From: Eutrophocola salsuginis
GTDB lineage: Bacteria > Pseudomonadota > Gammaproteobacteria > Pseudomonadales > Pseudohongiellaceae
NCBI GenBank assembly: GCA_038147195.1
Contig: JAYQTB010000004.1
Span: 1,798,001 to 1,862,000, forward strand
Reading direction: 5' to 3'
Length of the DNA stretch: 64,000 nt
Part shown: positions 44,255 to 53,489 of the stretch, piece after piece
Layout of the letters: each line of letters opens with the position of its first letter
Numbering within the stretch: the stretch's first letter is position 1
The notes under the pieces: model-generated
What the model was told of the DNA's origin: nothing
Databases searched by the model: none
The model's input: the letters and a program-made list of their open reading frames with translations, nothing else
Translations under genes and position numbers: made by a program

Positions 44255-44737
44255 TTACTTGCGGGTAATGGCGTTAGCAGTGGCGTTGTTGGCCAGGTTC
44301 TGACCTTCACGCATGGCGGCAGCCAGGCCAATGATGTACTGGTTTGTCGTACCGAAATAGGTGTCGGATGCTACGTCGAGGTTGCTGGAGGCTACATTGA
44401 GTACGCGCAGGTAAAGCCGTCCTGGCGGGTTGTCATCGCCATAGCGAGGGGCATTGGCGAACATGCCCTCGCGGGTCATTTCAACGAGGGTTTTCATTAC
44501 GCGGGTTAGGTTTCCCTGCATTTCCGCCTGGGTGAGATCGGCTTCCTCGCCCTTACCATTCACGCCTAGGGCTAACTCCAGTGCCGCCTGCCCGACCTGG
44601 TCGGCTGTAGAGGTTTCCGCGGTGATGCCATCCGGCAGGCGTTCGATAATGGCAACACGAATTTCATTGTCACTGAGTTGCGCTAGTGCACCCAGGGAGC
44701 ACAGGGATAACAACAAGCAACAGGAGACTCGCAACAT
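44255..44737 (-). CDS. Hypothetical exported protein
   Basis: 160 residues from ATG 44737 with a signal peptide (LRVSCCLLLSLCSLGALAQ). The mature part is helical (LSDNEIRVAIIERLPDGITA, NLTRVMKTLVEMTREGMFAN) and I recognise no family. It lies between the ankyrin gene (12 bases upstream) and the molybdenum hydroxylase genes on the same strand, so it belongs to that run of genes. Confidence 0.7.
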   Translation of the reverse strand: MLRVSCCLLLSLCSLGALAQLSDNEIRVAIIERLPDGITAETSTADQVGQAALELALGVNGKGEEADLTQAEMQGNLTRVMKTLVEMTREGMFANAPRYGDDNPPGRLYLRVLNVASSNLDVASDTYFGTTNQYIIGLAAAMREGQNLANNATANAITRK

Positions 44738-44749
44738 TACCATGTTTGA

Positions 44750-46222
44750 CTAGTTATCCAGCAGCGCGTCAATGAAGGCAACAGTTTCGGTGTAGCCCAT
44801 CAATTCAGCCAGGTCACGTGGCGTCATGCCCCCAACATCCCTGGCATTGAAGTCCACTCCCCGCTCCCAGGCATACTGGAGAGCGTTGTTCCAGCCAGCC
44901 TTGGCCGCACCGTGGGCGACGTTCTGGCCGTTGGAGGCCACGTCATGGATATTGGCGCCGGCCTCCACCAGAAGCTTCATGATGGTGGCAGCTTGTTCGG
45001 CGGTCTTGTATTCGCCAGAGATCGGATACTCCATGAAGATGCCGTAGACACGCCACACACCCGCCGCCGTCAGGATTGGGGTGACATCGTAAATTTTGTT
45101 GCTGGCGTTCACGTTGGCGTCATAAGCCAGCAGCAATTCGACGGCTTCCACGTCGCCCGCCTTGGCGGCCTTGTGCAGCGCCGTCGCACCTCCATTCAGA
45201 ACACGACCATCCGGGCTGGCATCGGTATAACCGCGGTCACCGCCGGCGCGGAACGGTGGTTCCTTTTTCAGACGCATGTTCGGGTTGATACCCCTATCGA
45301 GCAAGGTCCTAGCGATATCCATGGCGGTCAGCTGGTCCGTTGACGGCAGGTCGCCGCGACGGCTGCTGGGAATGAGATGCAAGTCAATTGCGTGGTATAA
45401 GGCATTGCGACCCCACCAGTCCCAGCGATGAATATCGGCTCCGCGTTCGATGAGCAGGTTCGCGGCATCCCAGTGCATGTTCAGGGTTGCCATCAGCAGG
45501 GGTGACTCGCCCCACAGGTCGGTCAGGTCGATGTCTGCACCACCATCGAGTAAGGCGTCGATACATCCTTCACACCCTTCCCTGGCAGCATACAGAAGCG
45601 GTGTATACCCTCCTGGGTCGACCGGTTTCACACGCGGTTCAGAAGTGATGTAACGCGGCCAGTGATTGTCCTTGCCGCGCGCATCCACCTGTGCGCCGTG
45701 TTCAACCAGCAATCGAACCATGTCTGGCTGGCCTTGTGAGGCTGCCCACATTAGCGCTGTTTGCTCACCCCAGTGTTCCCGGACATTCACGTCGACACCA
45801 TATTCAAGCAGCAACCTGGCCGTGTCCGTATTTCCGGTACGCGCCACCGCCATGAGCAGGGTTTGGCCATCAGGATTGGGAGATTCCGGATCACCACCGG
45901 CTCTCAGCAGGGCCTGCATGATAGGGAATTCTGCGTGTACGGAAGCCACAGTCATCGGCGTGGCGTAGTAATCATTTTTCGCGTTGGGATCTGCACCTGC
46001 AGCCAACAGACGGCTGACTAGTTCGGCATTCTTGTGATGCACCGCCCAGTGCAGGGCCGTGGTACCGTCGACCGAACGCTCATTGACATCTGCGCCATGC
46101 TCCAGGAGAGCCAGTACCGCAAGCTGGTTTCCCTGCTCCATCAGAACCGGCAAAGAATCAGCAGCGAGAACCGGCAGTGCAGACAGAAACAGAGTCGCTA
46201 GTGTAATGCGCAGGACGTTCAC
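44750..46222 (-). CDS. Exported ankyrin-repeat protein
   Basis: 490 residues from GTG 46222, one base after the stop of the DUF1552 gene. A signal peptide (LRITLATLFLSALPVLAADS) precedes about ten ankyrin repeats spread over the rest, each with the pattern DGTTALHWAVHHKNAELVSR and LLAAGADPNAK. Ankyrin arrays bind proteins; here the partner is probably periplasmic. Ankyrin proteins next to DUF1552/DUF1592 genes are a recurrent arrangement in environmental Gammaproteobacteria as I remember it. Several longer loops interrupt the repeats. Confidence 0.88.
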   Translation of the reverse strand: MNVLRITLATLFLSALPVLAADSLPVLMEQGNQLAVLALLEHGADVNERSVDGTTALHWAVHHKNAELVSRLLAAGADPNAKNDYYATPMTVASVHAEFPIMQALLRAGGDPESPNPDGQTLLMAVARTGNTDTARLLLEYGVDVNVREHWGEQTALMWAASQGQPDMVRLLVEHGAQVDARGKDNHWPRYITSEPRVKPVDPGGYTPLLYAAREGCEGCIDALLDGGADIDLTDLWGESPLLMATLNMHWDAANLLIERGADIHRWDWWGRNALYHAIDLHLIPSSRRGDLPSTDQLTAMDIARTLLDRGINPNMRLKKEPPFRAGGDRGYTDASPDGRVLNGGATALHKAAKAGDVEAVELLLAYDANVNASNKIYDVTPILTAAGVWRVYGIFMEYPISGEYKTAEQAATIMKLLVEAGANIHDVASNGQNVAHGAAKAGWNNALQYAWERGVDFNARDVGGMTPRDLAELMGYTETVAFIDALLDN

Positions 46223-46223
46223 C

Positions 46224-47555
46224 TCAGACTTCCGCGAACAGACCTGTGCTGTCCCCGAGGGATTCGACACCCGGAATGCCGGCACGGTCCAAGATGGTCA
46301 GGATCAGGTTGGCATGCGGCGTATCCGGTGCATAGGCAAGATGCTGGCCGCCCTTAATCCGGCCATTGCCTTTACCAAAGATCGCCGATGGCAGCGGATT
46401 GGCATTGTGTGCATTGGAATCGCTCATATTGCTGCCAAACAGGATGATGGAATGATCGAGCAGCGAGCCATCGCCGTCAGGTGTATTGTTCAAGCGGTCG
46501 AGGAAGCGGGCGAATATTCGTGAGTGATAATTCTGGACAACCGCGCACTTGTCCATGTTTGCCTGCACATAGCGATGGTGTGACAACGGATGGTAGGCAT
46601 CGGAAATGCCGATCTGGTTGTAGGTCAGCATGCTGATTTCGGCCGAGATCATCATGCTGGAGATACGCGTCAATTCTGCCTCGTAGGCGAGTGCCGTCAG
46701 CTCCAGCATTAGGTTGATATGTTCTTCCCAGCTACCGGGGACACCTAGGGGTGCATCCGGAATTACGACACCGGTGAAGTCCTGCTCACCGAGTTTCTGG
46801 ACCTGGCGTTCCACGTCTCTGACGGAATCCAGGTATTCCTCCATGCGCTGCTGATCAGCATTGCCCAACCGGCTATTCAGTGAAGACGCACTTTCGGAAA
46901 CCATGTCCAGTAGGCTGAACTTCTGGTTCATGATGGATTCGCGTTCGGCGGCGGTATCACCCTGGCCGAACATGCGGAAAAACAGCTTGCGCGGATTATG
47001 TTCCAGCGGCAGCGGCTGGGTGCGCGCGCGGAAGGAAATCGTTGAGCCGTAGCCGCAACCCAGGGTGGCGTCACAAGCGCCGGCGCTGGAAGCTTTCACT
47101 TCGGTACACAGCTCCAGCGACGGAAACGGCGTATCCCTGCCCAGGTACTGGGCGGCAATCTGGTCAGCTGAAATACCGTAATTCGGGTCGTTTTCATCCA
47201 CGGTGAACGGGGAGGCACAGCTCAGCCAGGTACCCGGTGACGTAGCATGCACACCAGCGCCCTCCGCCGCCCGGTTACGTAAACCACTAACAATTGTCAT
47301 CTGATCTCGGAATTTTTCCATCGGTTTCAGGATAGGTGTCAATTCGAAATCCGCGCCTGCGGTTTTTGGAGTCCACTTGTCCATGATGGCGCCATGGGGG
47401 AAATAAAAGAAGCCAAGTTTCGAGGTTGGTGCCGCGGCAGTCTGGGCTAGTGCGGTGCCAGCCGGAATCATGGCATCCAGCAACGGCAGGCCGATGGCGG
47501 TACCCATGCCACGTAGCATGGTCCTGCGTGAAAGGTGCTTTTTTGAAATGAACAT
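46224..47555 (-). CDS. DUF1552 family protein, TAT-exported
   Basis: 443 residues. A twin-arginine signal (LSRRTMLRGMGTAIGLPLLD) is followed by the DUF1552 pattern: KLGFFYFPHGAIMDKWTPK, TIVSGLRNRAA, SCASPFTVDENDPNYGIS-type segment, SIDQIAAQ-like SADQIAAQYLG and ending VDFGSNMSDSNAHNA-like LFGSNMSDSNAHN. The domain is distantly related to exported alkaline-phosphatase/sulfatase-like DUF1501 proteins; no reaction is established. It follows the DUF1592 cytochrome gene, its usual genomic partner. Confidence 0.9.
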   Translation of the reverse strand: MFISKKHLSRRTMLRGMGTAIGLPLLDAMIPAGTALAQTAAAPTSKLGFFYFPHGAIMDKWTPKTAGADFELTPILKPMEKFRDQMTIVSGLRNRAAEGAGVHATSPGTWLSCASPFTVDENDPNYGISADQIAAQYLGRDTPFPSLELCTEVKASSAGACDATLGCGYGSTISFRARTQPLPLEHNPRKLFFRMFGQGDTAAERESIMNQKFSLLDMVSESASSLNSRLGNADQQRMEEYLDSVRDVERQVQKLGEQDFTGVVIPDAPLGVPGSWEEHINLMLELTALAYEAELTRISSMMISAEISMLTYNQIGISDAYHPLSHHRYVQANMDKCAVVQNYHSRIFARFLDRLNNTPDGDGSLLDHSIILFGSNMSDSNAHNANPLPSAIFGKGNGRIKGGQHLAYAPDTPHANLILTILDRAGIPGVESLGDSTGLFAEV

Positions 47556-47645
47556 GTGTCTTCCCCCGGACCCGCTGGCAGGCCTCTAAAGATATGTCGT
47601 GTGACTGCCCTGTTAATAAAACTGATCAAATACTATACAGCAAGT

Positions 47646-50141
47646 CTACTCTCCGACCACCGAATTTGCTGCAAGTAATTCGCTTTCAGGCTCGTATTTG
47701 AGCCGGAACTGCTCGCTGTTGACTATACCCATCACCAGCGAGGAAAAGCGGTAATTGTCTGCCGCGGCCTCGCGCACGATGCGCCGGATCGCAGGCATAT
47801 CCTGGTATTCGATGCGGCGGCCCAGGCCAAACAGCATCAATTTTTCTGTGAAGGTCTGCACGAACTGGGTGGGGCGCGCCATAATCGCCTCGCGCAGTTC
47901 GATGGGACCCGCGACAGGCGTGCCGTCCGCCAAGACGCCAGTGGCATCGATGGGTAATCTGGCCATGCGGTCGATATCACGCCAGCGGCCAACAGCATCG
48001 AAATTTTCTAGGGCGAAGCCGATGGGATCGATAACTCCGTGACAGCCATTGCATGACGGCTTGGTGCGATGGGATTCCAGACGCTCTCTGACCGTGGTGA
48101 ATTTCTCACCGGCCTCGATCTCCACGAAACCTTCCACGTCTGGCGGTGGTGCCGCCGGCGGTGTGCCCATGATGTTTTCCAGTAACCACGCGCCACGAAG
48201 AACCGGTGAGGTCCGGTTCGGGTAGGAAGAAAGCATTAACACTCCCCCCTTACCCAGCAGGCCAAACCGACGTTGATCCTTCAACGTTACACGGCGGAAA
48301 TCCACGCCACGCACATCGTTGATGCCGTAATGCAAGGCCAGGTTTTCATTCAGAAAGGTGTGGTCGGCGGTCAGCAGGTCGAGCACGCTACGGTCGGCTC
48401 CGAAGATGCTTTGCAGGAACAGCAGGGCTTCCTTGGTCAGGTCCCTGCGAATATTTGAGTCCACGTCGCGGAACAGTTGCCCGTCGGGTGTAATGTTGTC
48501 GAGTTCGGCAAGCCCCAGCCACTGGAAACCAAAGTTGTTGGCCAAGTTAACTGCGCGTGGGTCTGCCAGCATGCGCCTGACCTGTGACTCGAGCACATCT
48601 GGGTCTTTCAATCCGTCATCGACGGCAATCTCCAGCAGAGTTTCGTCGGGAATAGAACTCCACAGGAAGAATGACAGGCGCGAGGCAAGCTCGAGGCTTG
48701 TCAGTTCGTAGGACACGCCGGGTGGTAGTGATTCAGGCACAGGCTCCAGTCGATAAAGGAACTTCGGGTGGGCAAGGATGCCGGATAGAGCGAAGGCAAT
48801 GCCCTTTTCGAAGCCGTCCTCGGCATAACCAGATTCATACAGGCGCATCAGCAGGTCAGTATCTTCATCGGCTAGCAAGCCGCGGAAGGCCTCAACCGCA
48901 AGATTCGTAACTATGCTTCTTGCACAGGAAGCTTCGTCAGCATCGTTATTCGGATGACAGGAAAATATTTTTTCGCGGCTGGGCGTATCACTCAGGCCGG
49001 TAGCATTGACCGGCCCGTATACCTCGAACTGGCGCAGCATGGCGATCTCGTCCTGACCCTTGCGAGGCGTCTGCTGCTGCAGGGGGGCATCGGACTCAGC
49101 GAACGAACGATGCAGGAAGAACACGGCAACTTTGTGGGGTCCTGCGGTAGTAGTTACAGGAATATCGCGCAACCTGGCATTCAATTCATCAATGGCCGGC
49201 GCACGGAGTTTGTCGACACGTTCAGCATCTTCCAGTCCACCCATCTCGGTTTCAAAGAATTTCCGACCGTCGATGGTGGCGACCAGGGTTTGCCGATGCT
49301 CCATGCCCGCAGTGGCGAGGCTGGCGGCTATGCTGCCGATGTTCAGCAGGTAATCGCCATCGCTGGGAAAGTAATGTTCGACGACAGCGCCGCCACGGGT
49401 ACCCAGCGGCAAACCTTCGATATGAAAAGACTGGCCCACCGTGGTGAAATTGTAGGGCGTGCCCGAGGGGCGGGCATTGGGCGTACCCACGGCCTGCTCG
49501 CTCACCGTCCTCGCGGCACCCAGGTACTGATCGATGAAAGTCGGTGTGACCTGCAGGGCAGTGGCGACATTGTCGAAACCGTCCTCGGCACCATCGACCG
49601 GCAGCAAGGAATCCACATCCACTTCCAGGCGCAACAGGTCGCGAACCGCGTTGGCATACTCTGTACGGTTCAGCCGATGCAGCAGTTTCTCGCCCGGATT
49701 GCGATACTCTCGCGGCTGGTCGAGATTTCCTTCCAACCAGGCAACGAATTCATCGACCCGTGCATTCTCTGGTTTTTCCTGGCCCGGCGGTGGCATCATC
49801 CTTCCGCGCAACTTGCGAACAACTTTTTCCCATACCTCGGCATCGGCCAGGATGGCATCGTGCTCCATCAGATCGAAGGCAAGACCACCGCTGTAGTCAT
49901 CGAGATTGTGACAATCCATACAGTATTTATCTAGCATCGCCCACTGGGCATCGGCGCGGGCATCGAGCGCTTCCAGGGAAGGTACCTCGATCACAGACGA
50001 TGCAGCGGCGTTGTCAATGACCGCTTCTTGGTCGCTGGGACCAGCACTGTCACCACACCCGGACAGGCACAATGCAACCGCCAAGCACAGACTTGTCCTT
50101 TGAGCAAAGTCGATTAAGCATGCGGTTTTGGAATCAGTCAT
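47646..50141 (-). CDS. Multidomain DUF1587/1592/1588/1585 lipoprotein with cytochrome c site
   Basis: 831 residues from ATG 50141. A lipoprotein signal ends in the lipobox LSGC. A c-type haem motif CMDCH lies in the N-terminal domain, then come the DUF1587 (LLHRLNRTEYANAVRDLLRL), DUF1592 (LASRLSFFLWSSIPDETLLE), DUF1588 (FGLLGKGGVLMLSSYPNRTS) and DUF1585 (FTEKLMLFGLGRRIEY) segments in the usual order, best known from planctomycetes. A redox enzyme of the cell envelope is likely but the substrate is unknown. It pairs with the DUF1552 gene 90 bases downstream. Confidence 0.92.
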   Translation of the reverse strand: MTDSKTACLIDFAQRTSLCLAVALCLSGCGDSAGPSDQEAVIDNAAASSVIEVPSLEALDARADAQWAMLDKYCMDCHNLDDYSGGLAFDLMEHDAILADAEVWEKVVRKLRGRMMPPPGQEKPENARVDEFVAWLEGNLDQPREYRNPGEKLLHRLNRTEYANAVRDLLRLEVDVDSLLPVDGAEDGFDNVATALQVTPTFIDQYLGAARTVSEQAVGTPNARPSGTPYNFTTVGQSFHIEGLPLGTRGGAVVEHYFPSDGDYLLNIGSIAASLATAGMEHRQTLVATIDGRKFFETEMGGLEDAERVDKLRAPAIDELNARLRDIPVTTTAGPHKVAVFFLHRSFAESDAPLQQQTPRKGQDEIAMLRQFEVYGPVNATGLSDTPSREKIFSCHPNNDADEASCARSIVTNLAVEAFRGLLADEDTDLLMRLYESGYAEDGFEKGIAFALSGILAHPKFLYRLEPVPESLPPGVSYELTSLELASRLSFFLWSSIPDETLLEIAVDDGLKDPDVLESQVRRMLADPRAVNLANNFGFQWLGLAELDNITPDGQLFRDVDSNIRRDLTKEALLFLQSIFGADRSVLDLLTADHTFLNENLALHYGINDVRGVDFRRVTLKDQRRFGLLGKGGVLMLSSYPNRTSPVLRGAWLLENIMGTPPAAPPPDVEGFVEIEAGEKFTTVRERLESHRTKPSCNGCHGVIDPIGFALENFDAVGRWRDIDRMARLPIDATGVLADGTPVAGPIELREAIMARPTQFVQTFTEKLMLFGLGRRIEYQDMPAIRRIVREAAADNYRFSSLVMGIVNSEQFRLKYEPESELLAANSVVGE

Positions 50142-50163
50142 CGAGTCGGCACGTGGAATTGTA

Positions 50164-51108
50164 TTAAGGAATATTGAGTACACGATAATTCTGCGGATCA
50201 CGCACACGGCCCTGGAAACTTTCGAAGGCGAGTGTCATGAACAGGGTGGGGTCACCCATTTGCACGTCGAACTCGGCGGTGTAATGTTCTGCCAGGATAT
50301 CCTTGAGGCTGTAACTGTCGATCAATGAACCGTGGAAACGGTCGAAGATGGTCAGGTACATCTGGTTCTGCGCCTGCAACTCCTGCAGGGTCATGATGTC
50401 GCCATACCCGGGAATGATGGTGGTATTTGTATCGGGCACCGTCAGCAGGGAAACGAAACCGTCTAGTAGGCCACCGATATAGCCCCCGGTCCACCAGTCG
50501 ATCTCTGGCCAGCGCCCGTTGGACACCATGCCGCCCGTCACCAGGACATTCTCGTCCTCGAAGTACACCCAGATGTCACCATCGGTGTGGGCATTCCAGG
50601 CGTGGCCGAAATAAATGTGGCGGTCACCAATCTGCATATCTGCGTCGTCGTAGAAGGTCGTGGTCGGCAGACCGGCCTGGGGCAGCGGCTCGAAAGTTTC
50701 ACCTGACCAGCGCTGCCAGATTTTGGTGCTTAGCCACTGCTGGGTATTTTCGTGGGCGATGATCTCCACCCCTTCCCTGCCAAGCGGTACGTTGGCGCCG
50801 GTATGCTCCGCGTGCCAATGTGTGTTGATCAGTGCACGGATCGGGGTGCTTGGAAAATTGGTATCAAGCACCTGGCGCAGGCTGTCGTACCAATCGGCAT
50901 GACCACCATCCACCAGAATGAGCCCCTCACTGCTCCGAACAGCCAGGACATTAGAATCCGGTCCCTTGATGAATAGCATGCGATCGGATAGACGTTGGGT
51001 TTCCAACGACTGGGCGGCAACAGAAAGGGAAATTGCCGCCAGGAAACAGACTAGACCGGCCATTGTCATAGCCCTCGAAAAATACTGCCTGGCATTCCCC
51101 AAATTCAT
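50164..51108 (-). CDS. Exported metallo-beta-lactamase-fold hydrolase
   Basis: 314 residues with a signal peptide (MAGLVCFLAAISLSVAAQ). The zinc-binding motif is INTHWHAEHTGAN (H-x-H-x-E-H, with Glu in place of the usual Asp), followed by HAWNAHTDGDIWVYFED and a C-terminal IIPGYGD where the usual HG of such proteins reads GYGD. The family hydrolyses very diverse substrates, so no reaction is assigned. ATG 51069 is an alternative start with GAGG upstream. It overlaps no gene and precedes the DUF1592 gene by 22 bases on the same strand. Confidence 0.88.
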   Translation of the reverse strand: MNLGNARQYFSRAMTMAGLVCFLAAISLSVAAQSLETQRLSDRMLFIKGPDSNVLAVRSSEGLILVDGGHADWYDSLRQVLDTNFPSTPIRALINTHWHAEHTGANVPLGREGVEIIAHENTQQWLSTKIWQRWSGETFEPLPQAGLPTTTFYDDADMQIGDRHIYFGHAWNAHTDGDIWVYFEDENVLVTGGMVSNGRWPEIDWWTGGYIGGLLDGFVSLLTVPDTNTTIIPGYGDIMTLQELQAQNQMYLTIFDRFHGSLIDSYSLKDILAEHYTAEFDVQMGDPTLFMTLAFESFQGRVRDPQNYRVLNIP

Positions 51109-51244
51109 GTTTTTTTCGTATTGTGCGCCTAGACTTACTCAGATGGGCTGTTATCTAATAGTGTCAGTCTTTTTTCGAGATTTTTATTCGTTTTGAGTAT
51201 ATCGGTGCCACTAATATTTTTATAGAAATAATAAAGGAAAGATT

Positions 51245-51640
51245 ATGCAACTCAAATGTAAACAGCTATTTTCACTGGGGATTCTTACATTCCTAGCTTT
51301 CGTCACGCCGGCCTTCGCACATCACTCACTGGTCGGTGAATTCGATACTTCCGTCAGCTTCGAAATCCGTGGCTCCATTACCGAAGTGGAGTGGACCAAC
51401 CCTCACATCTGGTTGTACTTGGATGTCACTTCCGAAGACGGCAAGACAGAAAAATGGCAGTGTGAAATGGGCTCCCCGAACCAGCTGATTCGCCAGGGCT
51501 GGGCGAAGGAAGACCTGCCACTCGGCACGATCATTCGCGCCAATGCCAACCCTGCCCGTGACGGCTCCAACACCTGCAGCACAAGAAGGATCACGCTGGA
51601 CGATGGCACGCCGGTATTCTCACGCGTCGGCAACCAATAA
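51245..51640 (+). CDS. DUF6152 family exported protein
   Basis: 131 residues, with a signal peptide ending AFA, then HHSLVGEFD. ITEVEWTNPHIWLYLDV, WQCEMGSPNQLIRQGWAKED and NPARDGSNTCSTRRI complete the DUF6152 pattern. GGAAAG precedes the ATG. Paired with the DTLVV-family gene 40 bases downstream, as at 40018-41307 and 61576-63701. Confidence 0.9.
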   Translation: MQLKCKQLFSLGILTFLAFVTPAFAHHSLVGEFDTSVSFEIRGSITEVEWTNPHIWLYLDVTSEDGKTEKWQCEMGSPNQLIRQGWAKEDLPLGTIIRANANPARDGSNTCSTRRITLDDGTPVFSRVGNQ

Positions 51641-51680
51641 TTTCAGCAACTACTGCATTATCTAAGGGGGTATCAGGAAC

Positions 51681-52457
51681 ATGATTCCACGCAGGCTTAT
51701 TTTTTCTGTTTTTTCCACGCTGGTGCTGGCCGGGGGATTGTTCCAGCAGGTTTCCGCCCAGAATGACATTCCTCGCCTTGCCAGCGGCAAGCCGAACTTT
51801 AACGGCATCTGGGAATTTCCCTACGTGCCCGACATGGCGCGCAGCAACGGCCGTAACCAGTTCGGCCCGGGCGAGCTGCCCTTCACCGATGCAGGCCGAC
51901 GCAACTTCGAAGCCTACAATTCCACCGACGGGGACTATACTGGCGCTTGCCTGCCCTTCGGTCACGTCCGCTCCATGAACTCGCCGAACCCGGTGCAGTT
52001 TTTCCAGACCGACGATGCTTTTGCCTACCTGTTCGAAGTGAACACCTGGCACCACTCGTTCCAGATCGGCGGCCGTGACATGAGCGAGCGCCTACCGGCT
52101 ACCTGGTATGGAAATTCACACGCGGAATGGGATGGTGACACCCTCGTGGTGACCACGAAAAAATATAACGGAAAGACCCGCCTGGACACCATAGGCCATC
52201 CGCACAGCCACAAGATCACGGTAACCGAACGGCTGACACTGCGCGATGCGGACACCATCAACTACGAGATCACCGTCGACGATCCGATCTACTACTCCGA
52301 GCCCTGGAGCAACCAGCGCACTTTTACACGCATGACTGACGGGCTTGGCCTGCTGGAATACTCCTGCAACGAAAACAACCGCGGGTTTTGGGACGGCAGG
52401 ATCCAGTTACCGGATTACGACAACTGGCATACCTATGACCCGGCCGATTACGATTAA
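51681..52457 (+). CDS. Exported protein of the DTLVVE-signature family
   Basis: 258 residues with a signal peptide (LIFSVFSTLVLAGGLFQQVSA). Family elements: LASGKPNFNGIWEFPYVPD, CLPFGHVRSMNSPNPVQFFQ, HAEWDGDTLVVTTKKYNGKT, TERLTLRDADTINYEITVDD and LEYSCNENNR. The tryptophan-rich pattern suggests a beta-propeller-like or lipocalin-like fold, which I cannot decide. Followed by a strong terminator. Confidence 0.8.
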   Translation: MIPRRLIFSVFSTLVLAGGLFQQVSAQNDIPRLASGKPNFNGIWEFPYVPDMARSNGRNQFGPGELPFTDAGRRNFEAYNSTDGDYTGACLPFGHVRSMNSPNPVQFFQTDDAFAYLFEVNTWHHSFQIGGRDMSERLPATWYGNSHAEWDGDTLVVTTKKYNGKTRLDTIGHPHSHKITVTERLTLRDADTINYEITVDDPIYYSEPWSNQRTFTRMTDGLGLLEYSCNENNRGFWDGRIQLPDYDNWHTYDPADYD

Positions 52458-52479
52458 TCGAATCCGGATCCAACAATAA

Positions 52480-52506
52480 GGGAAGCCTATGCTTCCCGTT
52501 TTTTTT
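52480..52506 (+). terminator. Rho-independent terminator
   Basis: GGGAAGC-CTAT-GCTTCCC stem (52480-52497) followed by G and eight T. Ends the DUF6152/DTLVV pair, just before the convergent epimerase gene. Confidence 0.9.
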
Positions 52507-52516
52507 GCCTTAAACC

Positions 52517-53452
52517 TCAGGGTCTCCGGGTAAGCAGGCTTACACCGCAAGTGAATCGCTGCGTTGCTCCCGGCGCAAGAGTCAAAAGGTTTTCACCGGT
52601 ATTGAAGGCGTTCACGCCACAACTCACCGGCTCCACGGCAATGGACTGACGATCAGGCGGTATGAATACCTGTAGGTGGCGATAACCTCCCTCGCCTGCC
52701 GCCCCGGTGTCCTGCCACATGGCTACGCCAACCTGGTGCCGCTCCGACCAGAGCTGCATCTTCACCCTAACCGATGATTGCAAATCGAGTTTCAAGGAAG
52801 CATCGAGACTTTTGTCACCCACTTCAACAAGCGTTTCGAAATCATGAAATGGTAGGGTTTCTCCTGAAGGTAGCAGTTGTTTATCTAACACGGCCATATT
52901 GCCTGCCGGCAAGCTGAGGTAGAGATCGTCCACTGGTTCGTTGAGGAAAAAATAGGGATGCCAGCCCACACCTACCGGCACTGCTGCATCATGTCGGTTG
53001 TGAACGGCAAACGTGACAATCAGATCTGCAGGGCTTTGCAGGTGATATTCTAGAATTAACTCGGCCGGGAAAGGGTAACCTGTTACACCACCCTCGTATT
53101 CGTATTTAACAGTAATTGTGGCGGTGTCCTGGCTTGCCTCCTCCACTAACACGATTGGTGTCAGCTGGCTCAGGAAACCATGCAGTGCACTTTTGCCATC
53201 CGGGGCATTCAACGGGAATTGGTATTCGATGCCCTGCCATGTATAACGCCCATTGGCTAGGCGACTGGTAAATGGGTACAGCCAGGCACCCCGATACCAA
53301 GGATTACCGGCAGCCAGCTCTGCATCACTGCATCCGGCAAGGACATCGATGGCATTACCATCGTCTGCTGTAAAACAAAGACGATGGCATGCACCGCCAT
53401 GTTCAGGCAGAAGCACAAGCTGGCAACGCTTGTCTAGCGGGGAGAGGATCAC
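52517..53452 (-). CDS. Aldose 1-epimerase family protein
   Basis: 311 residues of the galactose-mutarotase fold, which interconverts alpha and beta anomers of sugars. Family markers: WYRGAWLYPFTSRLANGRY (with the substrate-binding Arg), LHGFLSQ, the catalytic-site VGVGWHPYFFL with its histidine, and a C-terminal AVEPVSCGVNAFNTGENLLT with the expected glutamate. There is no signal peptide, so it is cytoplasmic. No sugar genes adjoin it. Confidence 0.88.
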   Translation of the reverse strand: MILSPLDKRCQLVLLPEHGGACHRLCFTADDGNAIDVLAGCSDAELAAGNPWYRGAWLYPFTSRLANGRYTWQGIEYQFPLNAPDGKSALHGFLSQLTPIVLVEEASQDTATITVKYEYEGGVTGYPFPAELILEYHLQSPADLIVTFAVHNRHDAAVPVGVGWHPYFFLNEPVDDLYLSLPAGNMAVLDKQLLPSGETLPFHDFETLVEVGDKSLDASLKLDLQSSVRVKMQLWSERHQVGVAMWQDTGAAGEGGYRHLQVFIPPDRQSIAVEPVSCGVNAFNTGENLLTLAPGATQRFTCGVSLLTRRP

Positions 53453-53489
53453 CGGGAAGCCGGATTAGTAACCACTATAGAAAGCTGTG

